Origin: an uncultured Akkermansia sp.
Lineage (GTDB): Bacteria; Verrucomicrobiota; Verrucomicrobiia; Verrucomicrobiales; Akkermansiaceae
Direction of reading: 5' to 3'
Assembly (NCBI GenBank): GCA_904501955.1
Contig: CAJGCY010000087.1
Coordinates: forward strand, 1-10,826
DNA length: 10,826 nt
The notes under the pieces were generated by a model that saw only the letters and a list, made by a program, of their open reading frames with translations, was not told the origin of the DNA and did no database searches. The translations under genes and the position numbers were made by a program. How positions within the stretch are numbered: the stretch's first letter is position 1; every line of letters starts with the position of its first letter. Shown here piece after piece: positions 5,239 to 10,826 of the stretch.

Positions 5239-7488
5239 TTACCACGTTACACCCATTTTACTGAGGGCGGATTGAGCGGCTTTGTTACCTTGGCGGGCGG
5301 CGCTGCGGTACCACGCTATGGCTTGAGCTCTGTCTTTGCTCACGCCAAGGCCGTTTGCATAACAATAGCCTAGGCTATGCTGCGCTTTGTCATTACCCTG
5401 CTCCGCCGCCCGGCGGAACCACTTCACCGCTTCGTAATTATCCTTTGCTACGCCGATTCCTTGCTGGTAACAGTAGCCCAAACTATACTGACCGATGGCA
5501 TCCCCCAGCTCTGCAGCTCTGCGGTACCACCTTACACCTTCCGCGTTATCCTTCGCCACACCGATTCCTTGGTGGTAGCAGTAACCCAAACTGCGCTGTG
5601 CCGCGGTAAGGTCTTGCTCCGCCGCGCGGCGTATCCACTTCACCGCCTCGACCTCATCCTTCGCTACGCCGGCGCCTTCATAATAACAGGCACCCAAGCC
5701 ATTTTGCCCTTGGGCATTGCCCTGCTCCGCGGCCATGCGGAACCACTGCGCAGCCTCAAAATGATTCTTGACCACACCGACGCCGTGCCTGTAGCAATGC
5801 CCCATCTGAGCCTGCGCCCCTGCATGGCCTTGCTCAGCAGCCAAGCGGTACCACTTCACCGCTTCCGCCTCATCCTTCGCCAAAACGGAACCCGTTGCAT
5901 AACGCTCAGCCATGGCAAGCCGGGCATAAGTATTGCCACCTTCAGCAGCATTGCGTAGCAACTGCATGGATTGCTCTTTATCCATCGGCACACCCTGACC
6001 ATGTGCATATAACACACTGAGCACGAACTCGGCATCATGATTCCCCCGCTCGCAGAGCGCACGCAGTGACTGCACAACTGACTCAGCTTGGGGTGCGGGT
6101 ACCGTCTCCGGCAATGCGGTATCGGCATGAACAGCCAAAACGGATTTTATATAGGCCAGGCAAGCCCCCTCTGCGCGGGCTTTACGCTCCGCCTCTTCGC
6201 GGGCTTCACGCTCCGCCTCCTCACGGGCGAGGCGAGCTTCTTCCTCGCGTTTCACGCGTTCAGCCTCTTCGCGCACTTTCCGCTCCGCCTCTTCTCGGGC
6301 GAGGCGAGCTTCTTCCTCGCGTTGAAAACGCTCTGCTCGCTCCTGCGCCATGCGCTTCGCTTCAGCTAGCGCATTTTCCCTTCGCAAGCGGTCTTGCGCC
6401 TCAGCCTCCAGATAGGCATATACACCGTAGCCGCCCCCCATGAGAATAACTACCAACAGACTGAAGATGAGCACAAGGCGCCCTTTACCACCGGAGCCCG
6501 TTGCGGAGACTTCCGCCACCTGCCCTGTGGGCATACGGTAGGGTGGCTGAGCTGTGGCATGCGGGCTAACGCCCGAACCGGCAGGTGCAGCCAGCGCGAG
6601 CATCCATTCTTGCGCGCTCTGCCAGCGCTCTTTGGCGCGCACGGCCAGCGCTTTATCAATGCTGCTCAACAGGGCGTGCGAGAAACGAGCTTGCAGCTCT
6701 ACACGGGCAGCCAGCGGGCGGTAGGGGTCATCATCTATACGCTCGATGGATTGAGGAGGAAGCTCACCGGTAATCAGGCGGTAGCAGGTGGCTCCCAAGG
6801 CGTAAAGATCCGTCCACGGACCGCGATTGCCATGCGGGGTAATCTGCTCCAGCGGGGTGTAGCCCGGTGTGCCCACCATGGTGGCGGAGCGCTCCGTTTG
6901 CAGGGCGCGCGCCGTGCCGAAGTCGATGAGGATGGGCGTACCGTCCGCCTGCAGCAGGATGTTGCCGGGCTTCAGGTCGCGGTGCAGCAGGTTCTGAGCA
7001 TGCAAGTAATCCAGTGCCCCCAGCACAGACTTGAGAATAGGCAGCAACCACGCCTCATTCACCGCCTCCGTGGGTATGACCTTGTGCAGCTCCTTCGCCT
7101 CGATGTAGGGCATCACGTAATAGGCCGTGCCCAGCGCCTCGAAGGCATCGAGCACGCGCACGATGTTCGGGTGGTTCAGGCGGGCAAGCGTGCGAGCCTC
7201 ATCCACGAAACGCCGCAAGGTGTGCGCATAGTCTGCCTCAGCATTCGCCACATCCAAGGGAGCTATACGCAGGGTTTCATTATTGCGCGAAGCATAAAAA
7301 GTGGGCAAATTTTCCTTAATCACCACCTTTTCGAGGCTTTGCACATGCTCGGCAAGGTACGTAATACCGAATCCGCCTTGGCCGACTTTGCTCAACAAGC
7401 GGTAATGTCCCAGCTCAAGCCCCACCGGCAAGGCTAAGCTCATGCTACTGCTACCACCTGTTGTATGTGAAGAATTGCCCGTCATCAT
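5239..7488 (-). CDS. Membrane-anchored Ser/Thr protein kinase with Sel1 repeats (first gene of operon)
   Basis: A 749-residue member of the same family. The kinase domain (about 27-300) carries GQGGFG (36-41), Lys58, Glu97, HRDLKPGN (169-176), DFG (189-191) and GTPGYTPLEQ. A Gly/Lys-rich linker leads to a membrane helix (about 336-359), then a charged helix (360-440) and six Sel1 units (502-717), the first degenerate, with a partial last unit ending in Trp749. It is the most distant of the three in the Sel1 part. The N-terminal tail is rich in Ser, Thr and Gly and could be an autophosphorylation target. It is the first gene after recQ and has its own promoter-like sequence, so it likely leads the operon. 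The start could be either of two adjacent ATGs (7488 or 7485). No Shine-Dalgarno sequence is visible. Substrate unknown. Confidence 0.9.
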   Translation of the reverse strand: MMTGNSSHTTGGSSSMSLALPVGLELGHYRLLSKVGQGGFGITYLAEHVQSLEKVVIKENLPTFYASRNNETLRIAPLDVANAEADYAHTLRRFVDEARTLARLNHPNIVRVLDAFEALGTAYYVMPYIEAKELHKVIPTEAVNEAWLLPILKSVLGALDYLHAQNLLHRDLKPGNILLQADGTPILIDFGTARALQTERSATMVGTPGYTPLEQITPHGNRGPWTDLYALGATCYRLITGELPPQSIERIDDDPYRPLAARVELQARFSHALLSSIDKALAVRAKERWQSAQEWMLALAAPAGSGVSPHATAQPPYRMPTGQVAEVSATGSGGKGRLVLIFSLLVVILMGGGYGVYAYLEAEAQDRLRRENALAEAKRMAQERAERFQREEEARLAREEAERKVREEAERVKREEEARLAREEAEREAREEAERKARAEGACLAYIKSVLAVHADTALPETVPAPQAESVVQSLRALCERGNHDAEFVLSVLYAHGQGVPMDKEQSMQLLRNAAEGGNTYARLAMAERYATGSVLAKDEAEAVKWYRLAAEQGHAGAQAQMGHCYRHGVGVVKNHFEAAQWFRMAAEQGNAQGQNGLGACYYEGAGVAKDEVEAVKWIRRAAEQDLTAAQRSLGYCYHQGIGVAKDNAEGVRWYRRAAELGDAIGQYSLGYCYQQGIGVAKDNYEAVKWFRRAAEQGNDKAQHSLGYCYANGLGVSKDRAQAIAWYRSAARQGNKAAQSALSKMGVTW
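5338..5985 (-). repeat. Coding tandem repeat, six 108-bp Sel1 units
   Basis: Residues 502-717 of the 5239-7488 kinase fall into six 36-residue units. Units 2-6 have Cys at residues 565, 601, 637, 673 and 709. Unit 1 has Arg529 instead. These units are more diverged from one another than those of the middle kinase. Confidence 0.82.
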
Positions 7489-7507
7489 TTACTACTTAAC
7501 GGCAAAC

Positions 7508-7536
7508 AATATACTACCGCAACGCGCGAATTTCCA
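7508..7536 (-). promoter_or_regulatory. Likely sigma70-type promoter of the kinase operon
   Basis: On the minus strand TGGAAA (7531-7536) and TATATT (7508-7513) are 17 bases apart, matching the -35 and -10 consensus at 4/6 and 5/6. An A7 tract (7539-7545) lies just upstream of the -35, in the position of an UP element. Transcription would start near 7501, giving a leader of about 13 bases. A run of nine G on the minus strand (7562-7570) sits further upstream, just after the recQ stop. No terminator separates recQ from this point, so some read-through from recQ is possible. Confidence 0.5.
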
Positions 7537-7571
7537 GCTTTTTTTGTTGCGCCGCCAAAGTCCCCCCCCCA

Positions 7572-9728
7572 TCACACGTTTTCGTAGTCCTGAATGAGCT
7601 CCACGAAGGCGCGGAGAGTGGTGCGGAGGGTCCAGGGGCCGATGCCTTTGAGGCGGGCGGCTGCCTCCATGGTGGTGGGTTTGATGGTAGCCATCGCCTT
7701 CATGGTTTCGGTGTTGAGGATGCGGTAGACGGGCATGCGGTACTCGTCCGCGAGGTCACGGCGGAGCTCTGCAAGGTGGTTGTAGAGCTCTTTATCCATG
7801 CGGCCGAGCATGATGTTGCTGATGAGCTCTTTACCGCGGGCGGAGAAGGCGGGCTTGCCCTTCTTTTTGAGGGCGTTGGTGCTCCAGCGCTTGCGGGTGA
7901 GGCGGGCGGGGGCTTTCTCACGCATCACTTCCTCACCCTTGGGGGAGAGGGTGAGCAGGGGCATGTCTCCCCCGCTGCTCTGCAGCAGACCGGCCTCTTG
8001 CATGGCGCGGAAGAGGGCTTTCATGCGGGCATCCGTCAGCTCGGAGAGGATGCCGTAGGTGGACAGCGAGGTGAGGAAGCGGTGCATGTTGGCATTTTTG
8101 GAGCCGCGCAGCATGTCCATAATCTTGCTGCGGCCATACACGCCCTGCCACGAGCCGTCCGGCAGGCGCTTAGAGGCGCGGGCAACGCCTGCCAAGGCTT
8201 TGCGGACGATGGTGAGGTCCTCCCCGCTCAGCTCCTCCACATCCGCGGGTTCCTCCGCATTGCACACATCGCAATGGCCGCAATCGCAGGCGCCCTCCTC
8301 GCCGAAGTAGTCCAAAATCCACCGCTGGCGGCAGCCGGGGCTGTATGCATAGCGGGTAATGGCCTCAATCTTGGCGTGGTCGCGGCGAGCTTTCTCCTCA
8401 ATGGCCTCTTGGTCAATGGGGAGGGCTGCGAAGGGCGTGCCGGGGTTCAGCACGCGGGTAAGGCGGGTGTTAGAGCCCGGTACATCGGAGCGGGAGATGG
8501 CGCCGGCGTGAATCAGGGCGGAGAGAGCGGTGCTCACGCCCATGGGGTTCACATCTTTACCCAGCTCAGCCGTCATGGCATCCACCGTCATTTGCAGCTC
8601 ACCGGTATCCGCATTGCAGCGGGCGCGCAGCAGGTTGTACACGCTGCGGATGAGCTGCACGGAGGGGTTGCTGCCCTCAAAAAAGAATTCCTGTGTCTTG
8701 AGGTCCGCGTGGTTGAACAGCAGCTCGCAAGCGGACATCTCGCCGTCACGCCCGGCGCGGCCTGCCTCCTGATAATAAGCCTCTACACTGCCGGGAATCT
8801 CGAAATGGATGACGAAGCGCACATCCGAGCGGTCAATACCCATGCCGAAGGCGTTGGTAGCCACCACCACATCCGCCCTGCCGGAGATGAAGGCCTCTTG
8901 CGAGAACTCGCGCTCCTCATCCGTCATGCCGGCGTGGTACGCCACGGCGCTGCTGCCGTAGCCCTGTATCTCCTCAAACACCGTCATCACATTCTTGCGG
9001 GTGGAGCAGTAAATAATGCCCTTCTTCCACTTGGCAATGACCTTGCGAATGCGCTCGAACTTGGCGGCGCGGTTCTCACAGTGAGTGATGGCGAAGTCCA
9101 GATTATCGCGCCCGAACCCGCTGATGGTGATGGCGGGGTCCTGCAGTTGGAGGGTTTGCAGGATGTCCTGCCGCACGTTTTGCGTGGCGGTGGCGGTGAG
9201 GGCAACCGTCTGCGGGTTGCCGAGCTCTTGGCGCACGCGGCCGAGGCGCAGGTAATCCGGGCGGAAATCATGCCCCCACTGGCTGAGGCAGTGCGCCTCA
9301 TCAATGGCAAAAAGGCTGATGTGCAAGCCCTGCAACGTGCGCATAAAGCCCTCATTACCGAAGCGTTCCGGGGCGACGTACACGATTTTGAGCTCGCCGT
9401 TGCGGAAGTCCTGCATCACCTGGCGGTACTCATCCGCCCCGAGGGAGGAGTTGATGGCCGCGGCGGGAATACCACGCGCCACCAGGGCATCCACCTGGTC
9501 CTTCATGAGCGCAATGAGCGGGGAAACCACGATGGTCACACCCTCGCGGCAAAGCGCGGGCAACTGGTAGCACAGGGATTTGCCACCGCCCGTCGGCATG
9601 ATGGCAAGCGAATCCCTCCCCGCGAGAATGTTGGCCACAATCTCGTCCTGCCCGGACCTCAGCCCCTCAAAGCCGAAGTACTCACGCAAGGCCTCCTCGG
9701 CATTGCTTATCTCGCGGAACTTACTCAT
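7572..9728 (-). CDS. recQ: ATP-dependent DNA helicase RecQ
   Basis: A 718-residue 3'-5' helicase of DNA repair and recombination, acting in the cytoplasm on forks and recombination intermediates. Motifs in order: RSGQ motif 0 (24-27), Walker A TGGGKS (46-51), SPLIALMKDQ (69-78), DEAH (143-146) with its aromatic-rich loop to about 160, TATAT (178-182), YHAGM (264-268) and QEAGRAGRDG (320-329). The zinc site is Cys466, Cys483, Cys486 and Cys489, with an extra Cys481. A winged-helix region follows (about 495-600), then an HRDC domain (about 628-715). All domains look complete, and the protein is about 100 residues longer than the E. coli enzyme. The start is well fixed: the motif 0 region begins about 20 residues in, and no other ATG occurs before Met44. 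It shows no functional link to the kinases. Confidence 0.97.
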   Translation of the reverse strand: MSKFREISNAEEALREYFGFEGLRSGQDEIVANILAGRDSLAIMPTGGGKSLCYQLPALCREGVTIVVSPLIALMKDQVDALVARGIPAAAINSSLGADEYRQVMQDFRNGELKIVYVAPERFGNEGFMRTLQGLHISLFAIDEAHCLSQWGHDFRPDYLRLGRVRQELGNPQTVALTATATQNVRQDILQTLQLQDPAITISGFGRDNLDFAITHCENRAAKFERIRKVIAKWKKGIIYCSTRKNVMTVFEEIQGYGSSAVAYHAGMTDEEREFSQEAFISGRADVVVATNAFGMGIDRSDVRFVIHFEIPGSVEAYYQEAGRAGRDGEMSACELLFNHADLKTQEFFFEGSNPSVQLIRSVYNLLRARCNADTGELQMTVDAMTAELGKDVNPMGVSTALSALIHAGAISRSDVPGSNTRLTRVLNPGTPFAALPIDQEAIEEKARRDHAKIEAITRYAYSPGCRQRWILDYFGEEGACDCGHCDVCNAEEPADVEELSGEDLTIVRKALAGVARASKRLPDGSWQGVYGRSKIMDMLRGSKNANMHRFLTSLSTYGILSELTDARMKALFRAMQEAGLLQSSGGDMPLLTLSPKGEEVMREKAPARLTRKRWSTNALKKKGKPAFSARGKELISNIMLGRMDKELYNHLAELRRDLADEYRMPVYRILNTETMKAMATIKPTTMEAAARLKGIGPWTLRTTLRAFVELIQDYENV

Positions 9729-9734
9729 GCCGCT

Positions 9735-9763
9735 ATTCTACCAAATCACATGCCACATGTCCA
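9735..9763 (-). promoter_or_regulatory. Strong sigma70-type promoter giving a leaderless recQ mRNA
   Basis: On the minus strand TGGACA (9758-9763) and TAGAAT (9735-9740) each match the consensus at 5/6 and are exactly 17 bases apart. Six bases (AGCGGC) separate the -10 from the ATG, so the predicted first transcribed base is the A of the start codon at 9728. No ribosome-binding site could fit. The start site is inferred from spacing, not observed. Confidence 0.65.
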
Positions 9764-9804
9764 CGTGAATTTGCGTTATGGGGCTAAAGTCCCGTGCTTT
9801 GCGC

Positions 9805-9837
9805 AAAAAGCCCTGCATGGCGCATGACCATGCAGGG
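9805..9837 (-). terminator. Intrinsic terminator of the outer-membrane protein gene
   Basis: On the minus strand a perfect ten-pair stem, CCCTGCATGG with CCATGCAGGG around a seven-base loop (9811-9837), is followed by C and then TTTTT (9805-9809). It begins 40 bases after the stop at 9878 and lies upstream of the recQ promoter. It should therefore insulate recQ from the barrel gene. Confidence 0.82.
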
Positions 9838-9877
9838 ACATAACAAATGAATACCCCAAATTGATAGGCGACGTTTA

Positions 9878-10483
9878 TCAGAACGTGCAACCTACACCCA
9901 CGGAGATGGTGTGAGCACCGTAAATGCCCTCCAGATCACCGTCGCTGAAGTGGGTACGGCCGAACTCATAGCCAACCTTCACGTGCACGTTGTCGGAGCA
10001 CATGAACTTGAAGCCTGCACCAACGGACCAGGTGAAGCCGGAACCATCAGCGGAGCCCCAAGCGTCCTCCACATCACACCAGGCATAACCGATCTTACCA
10101 CCGAGGTAGAAGAGCACGTCATCCGTCAGCTCGAGGTTCAGGTCATAACCTACCGTCAGGGGCATCATGAAGAAGTCCGTGGAGTAGTTGTAACCCTCGT
10201 AGCTGTAGTCCTCCTCACCCCACTGAGCAGCAAGGTTGAGGCTGAACTGGTGGCGAACGCTGTCGCTACCGTTGGAGTAAAGGCTGAGGCCTGCACGCAC
10301 ACCCCACATGTCGGGGTCACCGCTGTCGTTAGCGATGCTGTAGATACCCTCGACGGTGTATACGGGCTGGACGTCGTTCGGGGTAAGTGCACCACCGGCC
10401 GGCACTGCAGAGTAATAAGGAGCTGCAGCTGCTGCGCCGCTAAGGGCGCCCATCAAAGTTACGATAGAGAGGATTTTTTTCAT
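9878..10483 (-). CDS. Small outer-membrane beta-barrel protein
   Basis: A 201-residue secreted protein. It begins with a typical signal peptide (MKK, hydrophobic core 4-14, Ala-rich region 17-21; cleavage likely after about Ala20). The mature part has alternating polar and hydrophobic stretches that fit eight strands, at about 41-50, 59-71, 78-89, 102-119, 123-139, 149-162, 166-179 and 188-201. It ends in Phe, the usual signal for barrel assembly. Loops are rich in Asp, Ser, Gly and Tyr. This fits the broad OmpX/OmpW/OmpA-N class of small barrels, but I cannot name a family member or a ligand. It is a single-gene unit with its own promoter and terminator. Cys136, Cys162 and Cys199 are unusual for such a small barrel. 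The start is supported by the signal peptide. Confidence 0.85.
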   Translation of the reverse strand: MKKILSIVTLMGALSGAAAAAPYYSAVPAGGALTPNDVQPVYTVEGIYSIANDSGDPDMWGVRAGLSLYSNGSDSVRHQFSLNLAAQWGEEDYSYEGYNYSTDFFMMPLTVGYDLNLELTDDVLFYLGGKIGYAWCDVEDAWGSADGSGFTWSVGAGFKFMCSDNVHVKVGYEFGRTHFSDGDLEGIYGAHTISVGVGCTF

Positions 10484-10492
10484 AACGAACTA

Positions 10493-10521
10493 CTTTTACC
10501 ATAATTCCACAGCCATGACAA
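10493..10521 (-). promoter_or_regulatory. Probable promoter of the outer-membrane protein gene
   Basis: On the minus strand TTGTCA (10516-10521, 5/6) is followed after 17 bases by TAAAAG (10493-10498, 4/6). A-rich sequence just upstream (10525-10541) resembles an UP element. The predicted start is near 10486, leaving a leader of only about three bases. The -10 match is modest, so a different start site is possible. Confidence 0.42.
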
Positions 10522-10540
10522 GCACAGATTTCTATTTTCT

Positions 10541-10609
10541 ACGCGTTTAAGGCATTTCCGGTGCGGGGCGGGGGCGCGCCCGAAGGGGTGCGGCAAAAAA
10601 AGCAGCGCT
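10541..10609. other. GC-rich intergenic stretch with a palindrome, no gene
   Basis: This stretch contains G-rich runs and the perfect palindrome GGGCGCGCCC (10572-10581), then A7 (10594-10600) and AGCGCT. No reading frame, tRNA or terminator of correct polarity is convincing. It leads directly into the hairpin repeats on the right. Confidence 0.4.
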
Positions 10610-10730
10610 CTGTTTATACCAACCGCGCGATAAATCGGAAGTTGGCGATTAGTTGGCGAGCCGCAGGCGAGCGGAATTCTGAACCCGCGTCAGCGGGTGA
10701 CCTAACTTAGCCTAGGGCGTAAGCCCTAGG
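10610..10730 (+). repeat. Outward-facing hairpin repeat, right copy
   Basis: This copy starts with CTGTTTA (10610-10616) and the 17-base string inverted relative to 396-412 (10628-10644). GCGAGCCGCAGGCGAGC and AATTC follow, then the hairpin ACCCGC-GTCA-GCGGGT (10683-10698) with tail GACCTAA. A strong eight-pair hairpin, CCTAGGGC-GTAA-GCCCTAGG (10711-10730), closes it with a GNRA-type loop. The order of parts matches the element at 298-440 read on the minus strand, but the stem sequences differ while remaining paired. Confidence 0.65.
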
Positions 10731-10754
10731 AAACGAAAGAAAAAGAAACTCAGA

Positions 10755-10823
10755 ACCCGCAGCCAGTCGAGGCCTGCCGAGACGGTATGCGGGTGGCATA
10801 ACCCGCCCGGAGCACGTAAGTGC
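10755..10823 (+). repeat. Compound hairpin unit at the right edge
   Basis: The outer stem ACCCGC/GCGGGT (10755-10760 with 10789-10794) is followed by GGCATAA, the tail also seen after the 112-124 hairpin. Where other copies have a three- or four-base loop, this one carries a second stem, CC(A)GTC with GACGG (10763-10768, 10781-10785), containing a tandem GA/GA mismatch and a CCTG loop. A further hairpin, GCAC-GTAA-GTGC (10812-10823), follows with a GNRA-type loop. The element may continue past the window. Confidence 0.55.
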
Positions 10824-10826
10824 GAA

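Larger units (their letters stand above)
557..7488 (-). other. Predicted three-gene kinase operon
   Basis: Three same-strand paralogues follow one another with gaps of 38 and 36 bases. Neither gap holds a terminator or a clear promoter, whereas a promoter-like sequence precedes the first. Co-transcription is inferred from this spacing. No PP2C-type phosphatase, forkhead-associated domain protein or response regulator lies within the window. Confidence 0.65.

Noticed and set aside
557..7488. A phage-defence island reading of the kinases with recQ
   Set aside because: RecQ here is the standard housekeeping form with zinc and HRDC domains. The kinases are membrane sensors, and no nuclease, toxin or integrase is present.
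7776..9827. A 683-codon open frame on the plus strand opposite recQ
   Set aside because: It lies almost wholly antisense to a RecQ gene with every motif intact. Its translation is Ala/Gly/His-rich with no recognisable domain. Long antisense frames are expected in GC-rich coding DNA.
9911..10504. A 197-codon plus-strand frame opposite the barrel protein
   Set aside because: It is antisense to a gene with a clear signal peptide, a strand pattern and its own terminator, and it has no features of its own.
10561..10610. A possible terminator formed by the GC-rich palindrome and the adjacent A/T run
   Set aside because: The A7 run follows the palindrome on the plus strand, so there is no T tract after the stem. 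On the minus strand the T run comes before the stem. The polarity is wrong for either direction.
10755..10826. A tRNA or other standard RNA gene in the structured right edge
   Set aside because: There is no cloverleaf, no anticodon arm of the right size and no T-loop consensus. The hairpins fit the repeat family better.

Overview
This window looks like chromosomal DNA from a free-living or gut-type Gram-negative bacterium of moderately high GC. It has a signal-peptide outer-membrane beta-barrel protein, and single-pass kinases whose C-terminal halves are predicted to lie outside the inner membrane. The GNRA-capped hairpin repeats, the near absence of Shine-Dalgarno sequences and the kinase architecture suggest the PVC/Verrucomicrobiota neighbourhood. 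That assignment rests on general impression, not on a marker gene, and is tentative. Every convincing gene lies on the minus strand.

Layout, left to right. Positions 1-440 hold no gene. They contain a long, slightly diverged inverted repeat (1-87 against 298-383) built of small GC-rich hairpins, a further hairpin copy at 112-131, and a separate module at 396-440. Positions 441-556 are the 3' flank of the kinase operon. Positions 557-7488 hold three tandem paralogues of a membrane-anchored Ser/Thr kinase, read in the order 5239-7488, 2900-5200, 557-2863 with gaps of 38 and 36 bases. Each has a complete Hanks-type kinase domain, one membrane helix, a long charged helix and a Sel1/TPR-like array in exact 36-residue register. 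A promoter with -35 and -10 boxes lies just before the first of them. Positions 7572-9728 encode a full-length RecQ helicase (helicase core, zinc motif, winged helix, HRDC). Its promoter is strong and placed so that the mRNA should start at the A of the ATG. Positions 9878-10483 encode a small, probably eight-stranded outer-membrane barrel protein, followed by a good intrinsic terminator (9805-9837). Positions 10484-10826 hold no gene. They contain the barrel promoter and more hairpin repeats, including an inverted copy of the module seen at 396-440.

The three kinases probably form one operon of parallel envelope sensors: kinase in the cytoplasm, Sel1 array in the periplasm. No phosphatase, substrate or transcription factor is encoded beside them, so the pathway cannot be read from this window. 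recQ and the barrel gene appear to be independent units and show no functional link to the kinases.

The most interesting signals are: the mosaic relationship of the three kinases, which suggests gene conversion; the Cys ladder in the Sel1 arrays; the hairpin repeat family with compensatory base changes that brackets the gene block; and promoter positions that imply leaderless or very short-leader mRNAs.
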